A DNA stretch of 64,000 nucleotides from an uncultured Eubacteriales bacterium. Its GTDB lineage: Bacteria; Bacillota; Clostridia; Christensenellales; Aristaeellaceae. The translations under genes and the position numbers were made by a program. The DNA lies in the NCBI GenBank assembly GCA_900315675.1, contig OMZY01000003.1:230450-294449 (forward strand), written 5' to 3'. Shown in pieces: positions 1-7,316 of the stretch (position 1 is its first letter; every line of letters starts with the position of its first letter). The notes beneath the pieces were generated by a model that searched no databases, was not told the DNA's origin, and saw nothing but the letters and a program-made list of their open reading frames with translations.

Positions 1-1
1 C

Positions 2-280
2 AGAATTACCTGCAGCAGTGCAGAAATATTCGCAGGCATAGCGCAAGAATATGTAGATGCGATTCTTGTTGGAACGAAGATGTATGGAAAAGATATGATT
101 TGCAAAAGAAAACAATTCGGAAGCTTTATCCTTCATGTTCCGGAAACAAAGTTTTATATCGGAAATAGAAGTGTAAAAGAGATCGAACCTGATTATCTGG
201 TTGATAATATTTGTGAATATAATGCTGAAGAGATCTTAGACCTTTGTTACAGGTTGGATCACAGGGAGGAACAGAAATGA
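2..280 (+). CDS. S41-family (tail-specific type) serine protease, C-terminal fragment
   Basis: This open frame enters from outside the window and ends at TGA 278-280. The 92 visible residues resemble the end of the S41 (CtpA/Tsp) catalytic core. The segment CSSAEIFAG carries the position of the nucleophilic Ser, and about 25 residues later LVGTKMYGKD carries the position of the general-base Lys. A short strand region and an EPDYLV motif resembling the family's G-x-x-PD-x-x-V follow. In S41 enzymes the Ser-Lys dyad cleaves protein C-termini outside the membrane. The stop overlaps the start of the ABC exporter gene (ATGA), so the two are probably translationally coupled and may work together on an exported peptide. 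The N-terminal part, including any signal peptide or PDZ domain, cannot be seen. Family call from motifs only. Confidence 0.6.
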   Translation, partial: RITCSSAEIFAGIAQEYVDAILVGTKMYGKDMICKRKQFGSFILHVPETKFYIGNRSVKEIEPDYLVDNICEYNAEEILDLCYRLDHREEQK

Positions 281-1833
281 AAGAGTATAAGAAGTTCTTT
301 GTGTTTATGCTGAGCATTGTGGTGGTATCAAGTCTCCTGAGCCTGATGCCGCCGATCTGCCTGCAGATCTGGGGGTCATCCGGAGATTCACTGGATGTTA
401 AGCGGATTATCTGGATTATTGCTATTTTACTGATCACGAATGTCGTAAACACGATTCTGGTACTCTATCGGGAAAACTACGCGAATAAGTTCAACAAAGA
501 AAATGCCAGATCCTATCTGCGGAATTTCATGAACATGAAATACGACAGGATCATCCAGGAAGGACCTTCCAACCTTCTCGAACGGATTATTACGGCGGTT
601 ACCGGCATATATGCATATATGACAGGCGGGTATATACAGATCTGGTCGTCGGTAATCATTGCGGCAGCGGCGATTGCACTCTTAAGTCAGGTCAGTCTGA
701 TTATTGCAGCAGCAATGCTTTTGTTCATTCCATTCATCTATTTCGGTTTCAAACTGATTAATAAGGAGCTTACCAAGCGGTCCATTGAGCTGCAGAAACA
801 AACAGGCCTCGGCTTTCAGGAAATCATGAGTTATATTCAGGAACCGGATTACTTCAAGCAGCTGCCGAGTACGGAGCCTGTGATCAAAAAGATGAATCCG
901 GCTTTGGATAAAATCTATGACGCGATGGCAAGGATCAACAAGTTCGCGCAAACATCATCGATTGCGCTGTCCAGCCTGGGAACCATTCTGCAGAATGTGA
1001 TTATGCTGCTTATTGTATATTCTTTCCTGGAGGCTAAAACATCACCTTATCTTCTGATGATCGCAACCATCATTGTCCCGCTCTATTTTGAAGCGGTACA
1101 ATCGATCACGCGGGCCAATATTAACAAGAAGGACTATGTCGCGGCGCTGAATCTGGAAAAAATGCTGAAGGAAAACGGGGAAGAAACAGGCGGAACCGGG
1201 ATGGATGCAGTATCGACCCTGACGATTGATGTCAACAAGATCGATCTGACGGATAAAATTCTTGATTTTGAAGCGCATGCTGAACTGCACAAGGGTGATA
1301 TCGGACGGATTTACGGAAAGTCCGGTTGCGGGAAAAGTACCTTTGCGAAAGCCTTGCTGAAATTCCGCCAGATTGACGGGGTGAAGATTAACGGGATCAG
1401 CCTGTCGGATATTGATAATAAGGAATTGAGGAAAAACGTTGAATATGTTTCACAAAACATTCCGATCATCAAGGGTTCTGTCAGAGATAACCTGTTGTTT
1501 GGAAAAGAGTATCTGGGCATTGAAGACGCGCAGCTGCAGAAGATATCACTGCTGTCTTCTGTGTTAAGCAACAAAACGCTGGATGATGAAATTCTGGAGG
1601 GCGGAGCCAATCTTTCGGGCGGTGAAAAGCAAAAGATCGCGATTGTTCGGGCACTTTTGTCCGACCCGGAGATTTTGATTCTGGATGAGGTGTGCAGCAA
1701 CATAGACCGTCAGACTTCAGACGAGATCTATGATATGCTTAAGTCAGAGAAGGAACGACGGATTACGATTATCATCTCGCACGACGATCTTCCGGAAGAT
1801 TTTGTTAATGTTGATATAACAAAAACCAATTGA
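277..1833 (+). CDS. ABC exporter, fused membrane and ATPase domains
   Basis: This 518-residue half-transporter has an N-terminal membrane domain (hydrophobic segments near residues 8-30, 45-65, 120-165 and 235-275) and a C-terminal ATPase. Walker A is GKSGCGKST, the signature is LSGGEKQKIAI, Walker B is ILILDEV, and the switch His lies in IIISHDD. This is the architecture of peptide and lipid exporters, which work as homo- or heterodimers. I chose ATG 277, not the upstream ATG 244, because it has an AGGGAGG site at 263-269 and overlaps the protease stop. No C39 peptidase domain is present. The preceding S41 protease may supply the processing step, which is an inference. The substrate is unknown. 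Confidence 0.85.
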   Translation: MKEYKKFFVFMLSIVVVSSLLSLMPPICLQIWGSSGDSLDVKRIIWIIAILLITNVVNTILVLYRENYANKFNKENARSYLRNFMNMKYDRIIQEGPSNLLERIITAVTGIYAYMTGGYIQIWSSVIIAAAAIALLSQVSLIIAAAMLLFIPFIYFGFKLINKELTKRSIELQKQTGLGFQEIMSYIQEPDYFKQLPSTEPVIKKMNPALDKIYDAMARINKFAQTSSIALSSLGTILQNVIMLLIVYSFLEAKTSPYLLMIATIIVPLYFEAVQSITRANINKKDYVAALNLEKMLKENGEETGGTGMDAVSTLTIDVNKIDLTDKILDFEAHAELHKGDIGRIYGKSGCGKSTFAKALLKFRQIDGVKINGISLSDIDNKELRKNVEYVSQNIPIIKGSVRDNLLFGKEYLGIEDAQLQKISLLSSVLSNKTLDDEILEGGANLSGGEKQKIAIVRALLSDPEILILDEVCSNIDRQTSDEIYDMLKSEKERRITIIISHDDLPEDFVNVDITKTN

Positions 1834-1845
1834 CAATTAATGGAT

Positions 1846-1881
1846 AAAGGGCGGTCTCACATGTGAGGCCGCCCTTTGTTT
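1846..1881. terminator. Bidirectional terminator between ABC exporter and tldE
   Basis: Fifteen-base arms (1846-1860 and 1863-1877) pair with one G-U mismatch around a two-base loop, with GTTT after the plus-strand stem and a T-rich end on the minus strand too. It lies between convergent genes, so it probably stops both transcripts. Confidence 0.8.
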
Positions 1882-1893
1882 AAGCCTGGGTAA

Positions 1894-3186
1894 TCAGGCA
1901 TTTTCCGCGCCGGTGACGGTGGCGCCGCTCAGGCGGGTCACGGCAGGAATCAGCACATTGTTATACTGGCGGGATTCTTTGGAGAAGCGCATGGTCTTTG
2001 CCAGTTCCGGGAAGCTGCCGGAAACGGAGCCGCCGCAGACGGGCGTGACTTTGCCGTTCTGATGCAGGTAGCCCAGGCGGATTTCGCCGGCGATATCGCC
2101 GGTGATGCTGTCCACGTTGAAGTCCGAGAACTCCACAACCTCCAGGAAGTCGCCGGAGCGCAGAGCCTCCGCGGATTCTGTGCCGCCGGAAACGGTGAAG
2201 TTGGAGGCGGAGAAGGAGGAATCCATGCCAAGGTACTGGCTGAACTGGCGGCCGCCCCAGTAGCTGACGACCTTGCCGTTTTCAACCAGGGCCAGGTCCC
2301 GGATGGGCGCGCCTTCGGGGTCGTAGGCCGCATTGCGGGAGGAATTGGGCAGCGTCCGGACAGCCTTTACCGTCATATTTTCCGGCGCGACCGCGTCGCC
2401 GACCTTCCAGTCAGACATGCCGCGGAACACCATGGAAGTGTTTGTCCGGTCCATGAAGTATTCATACAGCTGCAGGGCAGGATCGGTGGAGAAAACCACG
2501 TCCGCTTTCTGCAGCGCCGGGGTGGGTACAGTGACCAGACGGTCCCGGCCGCAGGTGAGCATTTCGGTCAGGTCACGGGTCAGCTGCTCCCGGTCGCAGG
2601 TTCCGGCCTTGAACATCCGGTACAGCTCAATCTCATGGCCGTCCTTCCGGGCGTTGGTCACCGCTTCCACCATGGAGGAAGGATAGGTAACGGTGACGTC
2701 AATGCCTTCACTGTTCAGGAAACGGCGGGTGATTTTGCTGGCGAAGATCTCATAGCTGTTCAGGTCTTCCGTTTCGGTTTCCGGAACGGAGGCAAGGGTA
2801 CGGATGAAATCGCCGCTGATGGCTTCCAGATCGATCTCTTCCGCCTGCTTTTCCGCTTCGGCCGCACAGGGCTTGTTCAGCGTGTAAGCCGGGTTGCGCA
2901 CATAGGAAGCGTCGCTGCACAGACCTTCCACGGTGCGGCGCATTTCCGCCTCGGAGGCGTCCACGGGCACAGCGGCTTCCGCGGAACCGAGGCAGTCCTC
3001 AAACTTTTTGAACACCTTGACGTTGAAGGAACGGACATCCTTGGCCCGGTGCTGGTCCAGGCTGTGGCGGATGAAGTAAAACTCCCAGCCTTTTTCCTCC
3101 TGGTCTGTCACTTCCCAGGCGTCCGCTCCGGAGGTTTTCAGTACATTCAGCAGCGTATCCAGCGCCGCGTTCTTTTTCTCAGCCAT
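1894..3186 (-). CDS. tldE: TldE/PmbA-like partner of the TldD protease
   Basis: This 430-residue protein is of the TldD/PmbA family but lacks the HExxxH metal site of TldD. That matches TldE, the non-catalytic half of the TldD-TldE heterodimer. In characterised systems the complex degrades or matures unfolded and modified peptides, for example microcin B17 leader removal and CcdA turnover. I chose the start at 3186: its ATG shares one base with the TAA stop of tldD (TAATG), giving translational coupling, and the longer frame upstream would run deep into tldD. The protein starts MAEKKNAALD and has no signal peptide, so it is cytoplasmic. The pair is transcribed convergently with the S41/ABC exporter. 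A peptide-processing link between them is possible but unproven. Confidence 0.88.
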   Translation of the reverse strand: MAEKKNAALDTLLNVLKTSGADAWEVTDQEEKGWEFYFIRHSLDQHRAKDVRSFNVKVFKKFEDCLGSAEAAVPVDASEAEMRRTVEGLCSDASYVRNPAYTLNKPCAAEAEKQAEEIDLEAISGDFIRTLASVPETETEDLNSYEIFASKITRRFLNSEGIDVTVTYPSSMVEAVTNARKDGHEIELYRMFKAGTCDREQLTRDLTEMLTCGRDRLVTVPTPALQKADVVFSTDPALQLYEYFMDRTNTSMVFRGMSDWKVGDAVAPENMTVKAVRTLPNSSRNAAYDPEGAPIRDLALVENGKVVSYWGGRQFSQYLGMDSSFSASNFTVSGGTESAEALRSGDFLEVVEFSDFNVDSITGDIAGEIRLGYLHQNGKVTPVCGGSVSGSFPELAKTMRFSKESRQYNNVLIPAVTRLSGATVTGAENA

Positions 3187-4631
3187 TATCCCAGCCTCAC
3201 TTTCGCTTTCAGATAGGGACCGCCGTCGGCCACCTTGACCCATTCCTTGTGGCCTTTACCGCAGGCGCCGGCGCCGAAGGACTCCCGGTCCGTGGAAGCC
3301 ATGGAAACGGAACCCAGCAGGTCCGGCACATAACCGGTCATGACCAGCGGGGAGACCACCTTGCCGGTCAGCTTGCCGTCGATGATTTCATAGCCCCGGT
3401 CCAGAATGCACTGGATGCCCCAGTGCTTGGGATCCTCCATGCCGGACTGGAAGCCTTCCAGCAGGTAGCCCTTCTTAATGGAAGCAATCATTTCTGCCAG
3501 GGTGCTGGTGCCGGAATCAAACATGGTGTTGGTCATGCGGGTATAGACCTTGTGGGAGAAGCTTTCCCGCTTGCCGTTGCCGGTGGGCTTTACGCCCAGG
3601 CGCAGGGCGCTGAGGGCGTCGCAGATGCCGCCGCGCAGGATGCCCTTGTCAATTTCCGTGACGTCCCCGGCGGGGGTGCCTTCATCGTCAAAGGCAAAGG
3701 AGGTGACGTCGTCAGCACACAGGGCGCCTTCATGCATGGTGACCATATCGGAGCCGACCCGCTTGCCGATATAATCGGCGCCCAGGGCGCGGCCCTTGAC
3801 GAACATATCCATTTCCACGCCGTGGCCGAAGGCTTCATGGGCGATGAGGCCGGAAACCTCCGGGGAGGTGATGACTTCATATTCGCCGGGAACCACGCGC
3901 TCCGCGGAAATGAGGTCCTTCGAGATCCGGACAATTTCCGGAATCTTCTCTTCCATGGCGTCGAACAGTTCCGGGCCTTTCCGTCCGGAGAGGGAGGAAT
4001 AGCCCATTTCCGTGCGATCCTCCCCGGCAACCAGGGCGGCGCACATTCCTTCACTGAAGGTGTAGGACTGGCGCAGATCCTGATGCTCCGTCAGGAACAT
4101 CTTGCACACATGGGTGGAACCGGCGCGGACATGGAAGTCAATGATCTTCAGGCCCTTCTCCGTTCCGGCTTTCATACCCTTGTCGGAAACGGCGGAGAGT
4201 TTGTCCACCAGGGAGGCGATATCTTCCTCCTCCGGCAGGCGGCCGGTTTCCATTTCAACGAAGACGGTGCGAGGCTCGTCCGGCAGGATGCCGGTCTCAT
4301 AGGCCTTGACGCCCGCGGCGTTCAGCAGGCGCAGCTGCGCGTCCAGCTCCGCGGAGATGGTTTCAAAGGTTTCGGCGGCTCCGGCCGGATCAAAGCCTGT
4401 GAAAGCGGATTCGGCATAGAGGCCGTTTTTGTAAACGCGGACAACCGTACCGCGCTCGGTGGCCAGGGTTTTGCGGGAAACGGACTTGGCCCGCTGGGAA
4501 ATGGAAACCGTAAATCCGACGGAGTCCGTGGACAGGACGGAGACATAATCATACTTCCCGCGAAGCAGGGTGATCAGTTCCTTCAGTCCCGGAGCGATTC
4601 CGTTCAGATAAGAAGAAAAAGGTGCTTTCAT
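3186..4631 (-). CDS. tldD: TldD-like metalloprotease
   Basis: This 481-residue protein carries HEAFGH near residue 260, the HExxxH zinc site that defines active TldD, followed by the family's glycine-rich C-terminal part (GSVSMASTDRESFGAGACGKG). It forms a cytoplasmic heterodimer with TldE that binds peptides as extended chains in a closed barrel. I chose ATG at 4631 because GGAGTACC lies at the right distance upstream; the longer frame to 4676 has no ribosome binding site. A strong promoter (TTGACT, 17 bases, TACAAT) lies at 4668-4696 on the minus strand. The gene is first in a two-gene operon with tldE. Confidence 0.92.
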   Translation of the reverse strand: MKAPFSSYLNGIAPGLKELITLLRGKYDYVSVLSTDSVGFTVSISQRAKSVSRKTLATERGTVVRVYKNGLYAESAFTGFDPAGAAETFETISAELDAQLRLLNAAGVKAYETGILPDEPRTVFVEMETGRLPEEEDIASLVDKLSAVSDKGMKAGTEKGLKIIDFHVRAGSTHVCKMFLTEHQDLRQSYTFSEGMCAALVAGEDRTEMGYSSLSGRKGPELFDAMEEKIPEIVRISKDLISAERVVPGEYEVITSPEVSGLIAHEAFGHGVEMDMFVKGRALGADYIGKRVGSDMVTMHEGALCADDVTSFAFDDEGTPAGDVTEIDKGILRGGICDALSALRLGVKPTGNGKRESFSHKVYTRMTNTMFDSGTSTLAEMIASIKKGYLLEGFQSGMEDPKHWGIQCILDRGYEIIDGKLTGKVVSPLVMTGYVPDLLGSVSMASTDRESFGAGACGKGHKEWVKVADGGPYLKAKVRLG

Positions 4632-4667
4632 AAAGGTACTCCTTTTCTCAAATATTGCGACAAATGC

Positions 4668-4696
4668 ATTGTACAAAGGGGTCAGCGGGAAGTCAA
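4668..4696 (-). promoter_or_regulatory. SigA-type promoter of tldD-tldE
   Basis: On the minus strand, TTGACT (4696-4691), a 17-base spacer and TACAAT (4673-4668) lie 37 bases upstream of the tldD ATG. Confidence 0.75.
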
Positions 4697-4838
4697 ATTA
4701 AAATCAGTTAAAACGTTTGCATCCTGTAGACAGTATACAAAAGACAGTATCCGGAGGACAGAGAAAGCACAGATCATATAAAAGCGCAGAAGCCGTGCAA
4801 CTGCTTGCAGCAGAAACTTCAGAGCCTTTGAAAACCTT

Positions 4839-4862
4839 GATTTTGCAATGGATTGCAAAATC
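4839..4862. promoter_or_regulatory. Perfect palindrome, possible operator
   Basis: Two perfect 11-base arms (GATTTTGCAAT and its complement) flank GG. The element lies between the divergent tldD and oligopeptide-importer promoters, 46 bases upstream of the latter's -35 box. It could be a regulator binding site or part of a transcript. Role unknown. Confidence 0.4.
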
Positions 4863-4908
4863 CCAATTTATGGTAGTTGTACGCCGGATGAAACACAAGG
4901 TGTGCGGA

Positions 4909-4937
4909 TTGCAATTTATACAACGGTATGTTAGAAT
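4909..4937 (+). promoter_or_regulatory. SigA-type promoter of the oligopeptide importer operon
   Basis: TTGCAA (4909-4914), a 17-base spacer and TAGAAT (4932-4937). The transcript would have a leader of about 190 bases before the binding-protein ATG at 5131. Confidence 0.75.
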
Positions 4938-4943
4938 AATTCC

Positions 4944-5130
4944 ACGATTTTTGATCTAGAAGGGGAGTCTTGCCTGAGTGGCACCTTATACCACGGTTAA
5001 ATTTGGGGAGAACCCCGTGCATACAAATTCATAGAGTAGGTTTATACCATTTTTTCGTGATGTGTCAGGTTATTCATCAGGGGCGAACCCTGATCGATAA
5101 TATTTCAAAAAAAGAAAGGATAGATCCACA
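4944..5130 (+). other. Structured 5' leader of the oligopeptide importer
   Basis: The rest of the 499-base gap 4632-5130 contains no gene. Downstream of the promoter the leader holds at least two compact hairpins: GGGG-AGAA-CCCC near 4997-5008, and ATCAGGG/CCCTGAT around a GCGAA loop near 5076-5095. A ribosome binding site (AAAGAAAGGA) precedes 5131. I could not match it to a known riboswitch, and no intrinsic terminator is visible in it. Confidence 0.4.
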
Positions 5131-7194
5131 ATGACCAAACTTGCCAAGATCCTGTCCCTGGTTCTGGCGCTGACCATGCTGTGCGGTGTGGCTTTCGCCG
5201 AAGAAGTCGTGTATGAACGCGGCGACGATGACGAAATCTACGACGCAGTATTGGGCGATTTCACTGCCCTGATGGAAGCTGCTGAAGCTGCTGAAACCAT
5301 CGATGAGCGGTTCATCCTTGAAGCCAAGGCTGAAGCTTATCTGCTGGACAGCGCTGTGATGATCCCCACCACGACCCAGGGCGGCGCCTATCAGATCGAC
5401 CGCCGTGCCTATCGTACTGCTCCCTATGTTAACTGGGGAAATGACGATGACCGCTGGGGCACCATCGTTCTGTGCAACGAACTCCTGAAGAAGGAAGACC
5501 GTGAAGTCCTGAAGGAAGCCTGGGCAAAGGCCGTTGCCGGCGAAGCCGAATACGACCCCAAGGCGCTCCTGACCGAAATGGGCTACACCTTCAACAAGGA
5601 CTATAAGATCACTTTCCAGACTGCTCCTGTTACCCTGGACTGGCTGAACACCTCCTCCCAGAGCGACACCGAAATCACGGTGCAGACTGTGGACGGCCTG
5701 GTGCAGTACAACAACCTGGGCGTTATGCAGCCCAAGCTGGCCAAGAGCTGGGACATCAGCGAAGACGGCCTGACCTATACCTTCCATCTCCGCGATGACG
5801 CGAAGTGGTACACCTCTGAGGGCACAGAGTATGCTCCCGTAACCGCGAAGGACTTCGTGGCCGGCTTCCGTCACATGCTGGATGCCAAGGCCGGTCTGGA
5901 GTGGCTGGTTGACGGCGTCATCAAGGGCGCTACCGATTACTATGCCAAGGGCGGCGCCTGGGAAGACGTTGGCTACGAAGCTGCTGACGACAACACCCTG
6001 GTTATCACCCTGGAGAAACCCACTTCCTATTTCATGACCATGCTGACCTACAGCTGCTTCCTGCCGATCTGCGAAGACTGGTATCTGAGCCACGGCGGTG
6101 TGTACGGCGGCGAAGAGTTTACGGCTGCTTCCGCTGATACCGCTACCTACACCTTCGGCCAGAATACGGACGTGTCCTCCCAGGTTTACTGCGGACCGTT
6201 CCTGCTCCAGAAGCTGGTTACCGATTCCGAGATCGTTGTGAAGAAGAACGAGAACTACTACGATGCTGACAAGATCAACCTGGACAGCATCACCTGGATC
6301 TATGACAACGGTGAGAACCCCACCCAGTACTACAATGACACTGTCGCCGGCACCTATGTTGCCTGCGCTCTGACTGAAGCTACCGGCACCCTGAAGCTGG
6401 CGAAGGAAGACGGCAACTTCGACAAGTATGCCTTCGTGACCGACACGACTTCCACCTCCTACTTCGGCGGCCTGAACATGAACCGCGGCACCTTCGCCCT
6501 GGCCAGCGGCGCCTGCGCCACCACGAAGACTGAACAGCAGAAGATCGACACCCAGGTTGCTCTGTGGAACAAGAACTTCCGTAAGGCTGTGCAGCACGCT
6601 TTCGACAAGGGAACCTACAATGCGGTATCCCGCGGCGAAGAACTGAAGTACGCTTCCCTGCGCAACATGTACACTCACCCCGAATTTGTGCAGCTGAGCG
6701 CGGACACCAAGGACGCGGACGGCAACGAATTCAAGGCCGGTACCCTGTACGGCGAGATCGTGCAGTTCTATCTTGACCAGATGGGCGCCAAGGTCAAGGT
6801 GGCTGACGCCTGCGACGGCTGGTTCCAGCCCGAAGCTGCCAAGGAATACCTGGCTGCAGCGAAGGAAGAACTGGGCGACACCGTGAGCTACCCGATCGTG
6901 ATCGACGTTGTGTACTACGGCGCCAGCGCCGGCCAGACTGCTCAGGCTCAGGCCTACAAGCAGAAGGTCGAAGAGACGCTGGGTGCTGAAAACGTCGTGA
7001 TCAGCCTGATCGAAGCGACCACTCCCGAAGACTTCTACGCCTGCGGCTATCGTGCCAGCAACGGCGAAGCCGGAAACTTCGATATGTTCTACGGCTCCGG
7101 CTGGGGTCCTGACTACGGCGATCCCAATACTTACCTGAACACCTTCCTGGGCGGCGGCGCCGGCTATATGACCAAGGTGATCGGTCTGTATTAA
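5131..7194 (+). CDS. Secreted oligopeptide-binding protein with circularly permuted domain order
   Basis: This 687-residue protein resembles OppA-type (SBP_bac_5) extracellular binding proteins. Residues 1-23 form a signal peptide ending AFA-EE. In ordinary family members the mature protein starts with a TLDWL/SEDGLTYTFHLRD region and ends with a YDALL...AEAYLL...IP segment after a DPNTYLNTF motif. Here the order is changed. Residues about 24-150 contain the normally C-terminal part (EIYDAVLGDF, AKAEAYLLDSAVMIP). Residues about 155-400 contain the normal N-terminal part (TAPVTLDWLN, SEDGLTYTFHLRDDAKW, VTAKDFVAGFRHML). The protein stops soon after GWGPDYGDPNTYLNTF. No lipobox Cys is seen, so anchoring is unclear. 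It heads an importer operon and presumably delivers peptides to OppBCDF. Family confident; permutation inferred from motif order. Confidence 0.85.
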   Translation: MTKLAKILSLVLALTMLCGVAFAEEVVYERGDDDEIYDAVLGDFTALMEAAEAAETIDERFILEAKAEAYLLDSAVMIPTTTQGGAYQIDRRAYRTAPYVNWGNDDDRWGTIVLCNELLKKEDREVLKEAWAKAVAGEAEYDPKALLTEMGYTFNKDYKITFQTAPVTLDWLNTSSQSDTEITVQTVDGLVQYNNLGVMQPKLAKSWDISEDGLTYTFHLRDDAKWYTSEGTEYAPVTAKDFVAGFRHMLDAKAGLEWLVDGVIKGATDYYAKGGAWEDVGYEAADDNTLVITLEKPTSYFMTMLTYSCFLPICEDWYLSHGGVYGGEEFTAASADTATYTFGQNTDVSSQVYCGPFLLQKLVTDSEIVVKKNENYYDADKINLDSITWIYDNGENPTQYYNDTVAGTYVACALTEATGTLKLAKEDGNFDKYAFVTDTTSTSYFGGLNMNRGTFALASGACATTKTEQQKIDTQVALWNKNFRKAVQHAFDKGTYNAVSRGEELKYASLRNMYTHPEFVQLSADTKDADGNEFKAGTLYGEIVQFYLDQMGAKVKVADACDGWFQPEAAKEYLAAAKEELGDTVSYPIVIDVVYYGASAGQTAQAQAYKQKVEETLGAENVVISLIEATTPEDFYACGYRASNGEAGNFDMFYGSGWGPDYGDPNTYLNTFLGGGAGYMTKVIGLY

Positions 7195-7239
7195 TTCCGG
7201 AATATCTGATCCAAGGCTGCCATTTCGGCAGAAGGGGAT

Positions 7240-7276
7240 GGGGAAGCGGCGTATGCCGCTTCCCCACCTGTCCTTT
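7240..7276 (+). terminator. Hairpin between binding protein and permease genes
   Basis: GGGGAAGCGGC (7240-7250), loop GTAT and its perfect complement (7255-7265) are followed after a short gap by CCTTTTTCC. A leaky terminator or 3' stabilising hairpin here would let the binding protein be made in excess of the membrane parts, as is common for importers. Confidence 0.65.
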
Positions 7277-7316
7277 TTCCGAAAAGGTATATTTTATTAA
7301 ATAAGTTGGTGTATTC

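Noticed and set aside
3249-4781. Plus-strand open frame opposite tldD
   Set aside because: It runs opposite the certain tldD frame with its zinc motif and shows no family motif of its own.
4970-5000. TPP-like CTGAG element in the importer leader
   Set aside because: The rest of the THI box (paired P2-P5 arms and ACC-TGAT-GGGTAATGCC-like segments) is missing.
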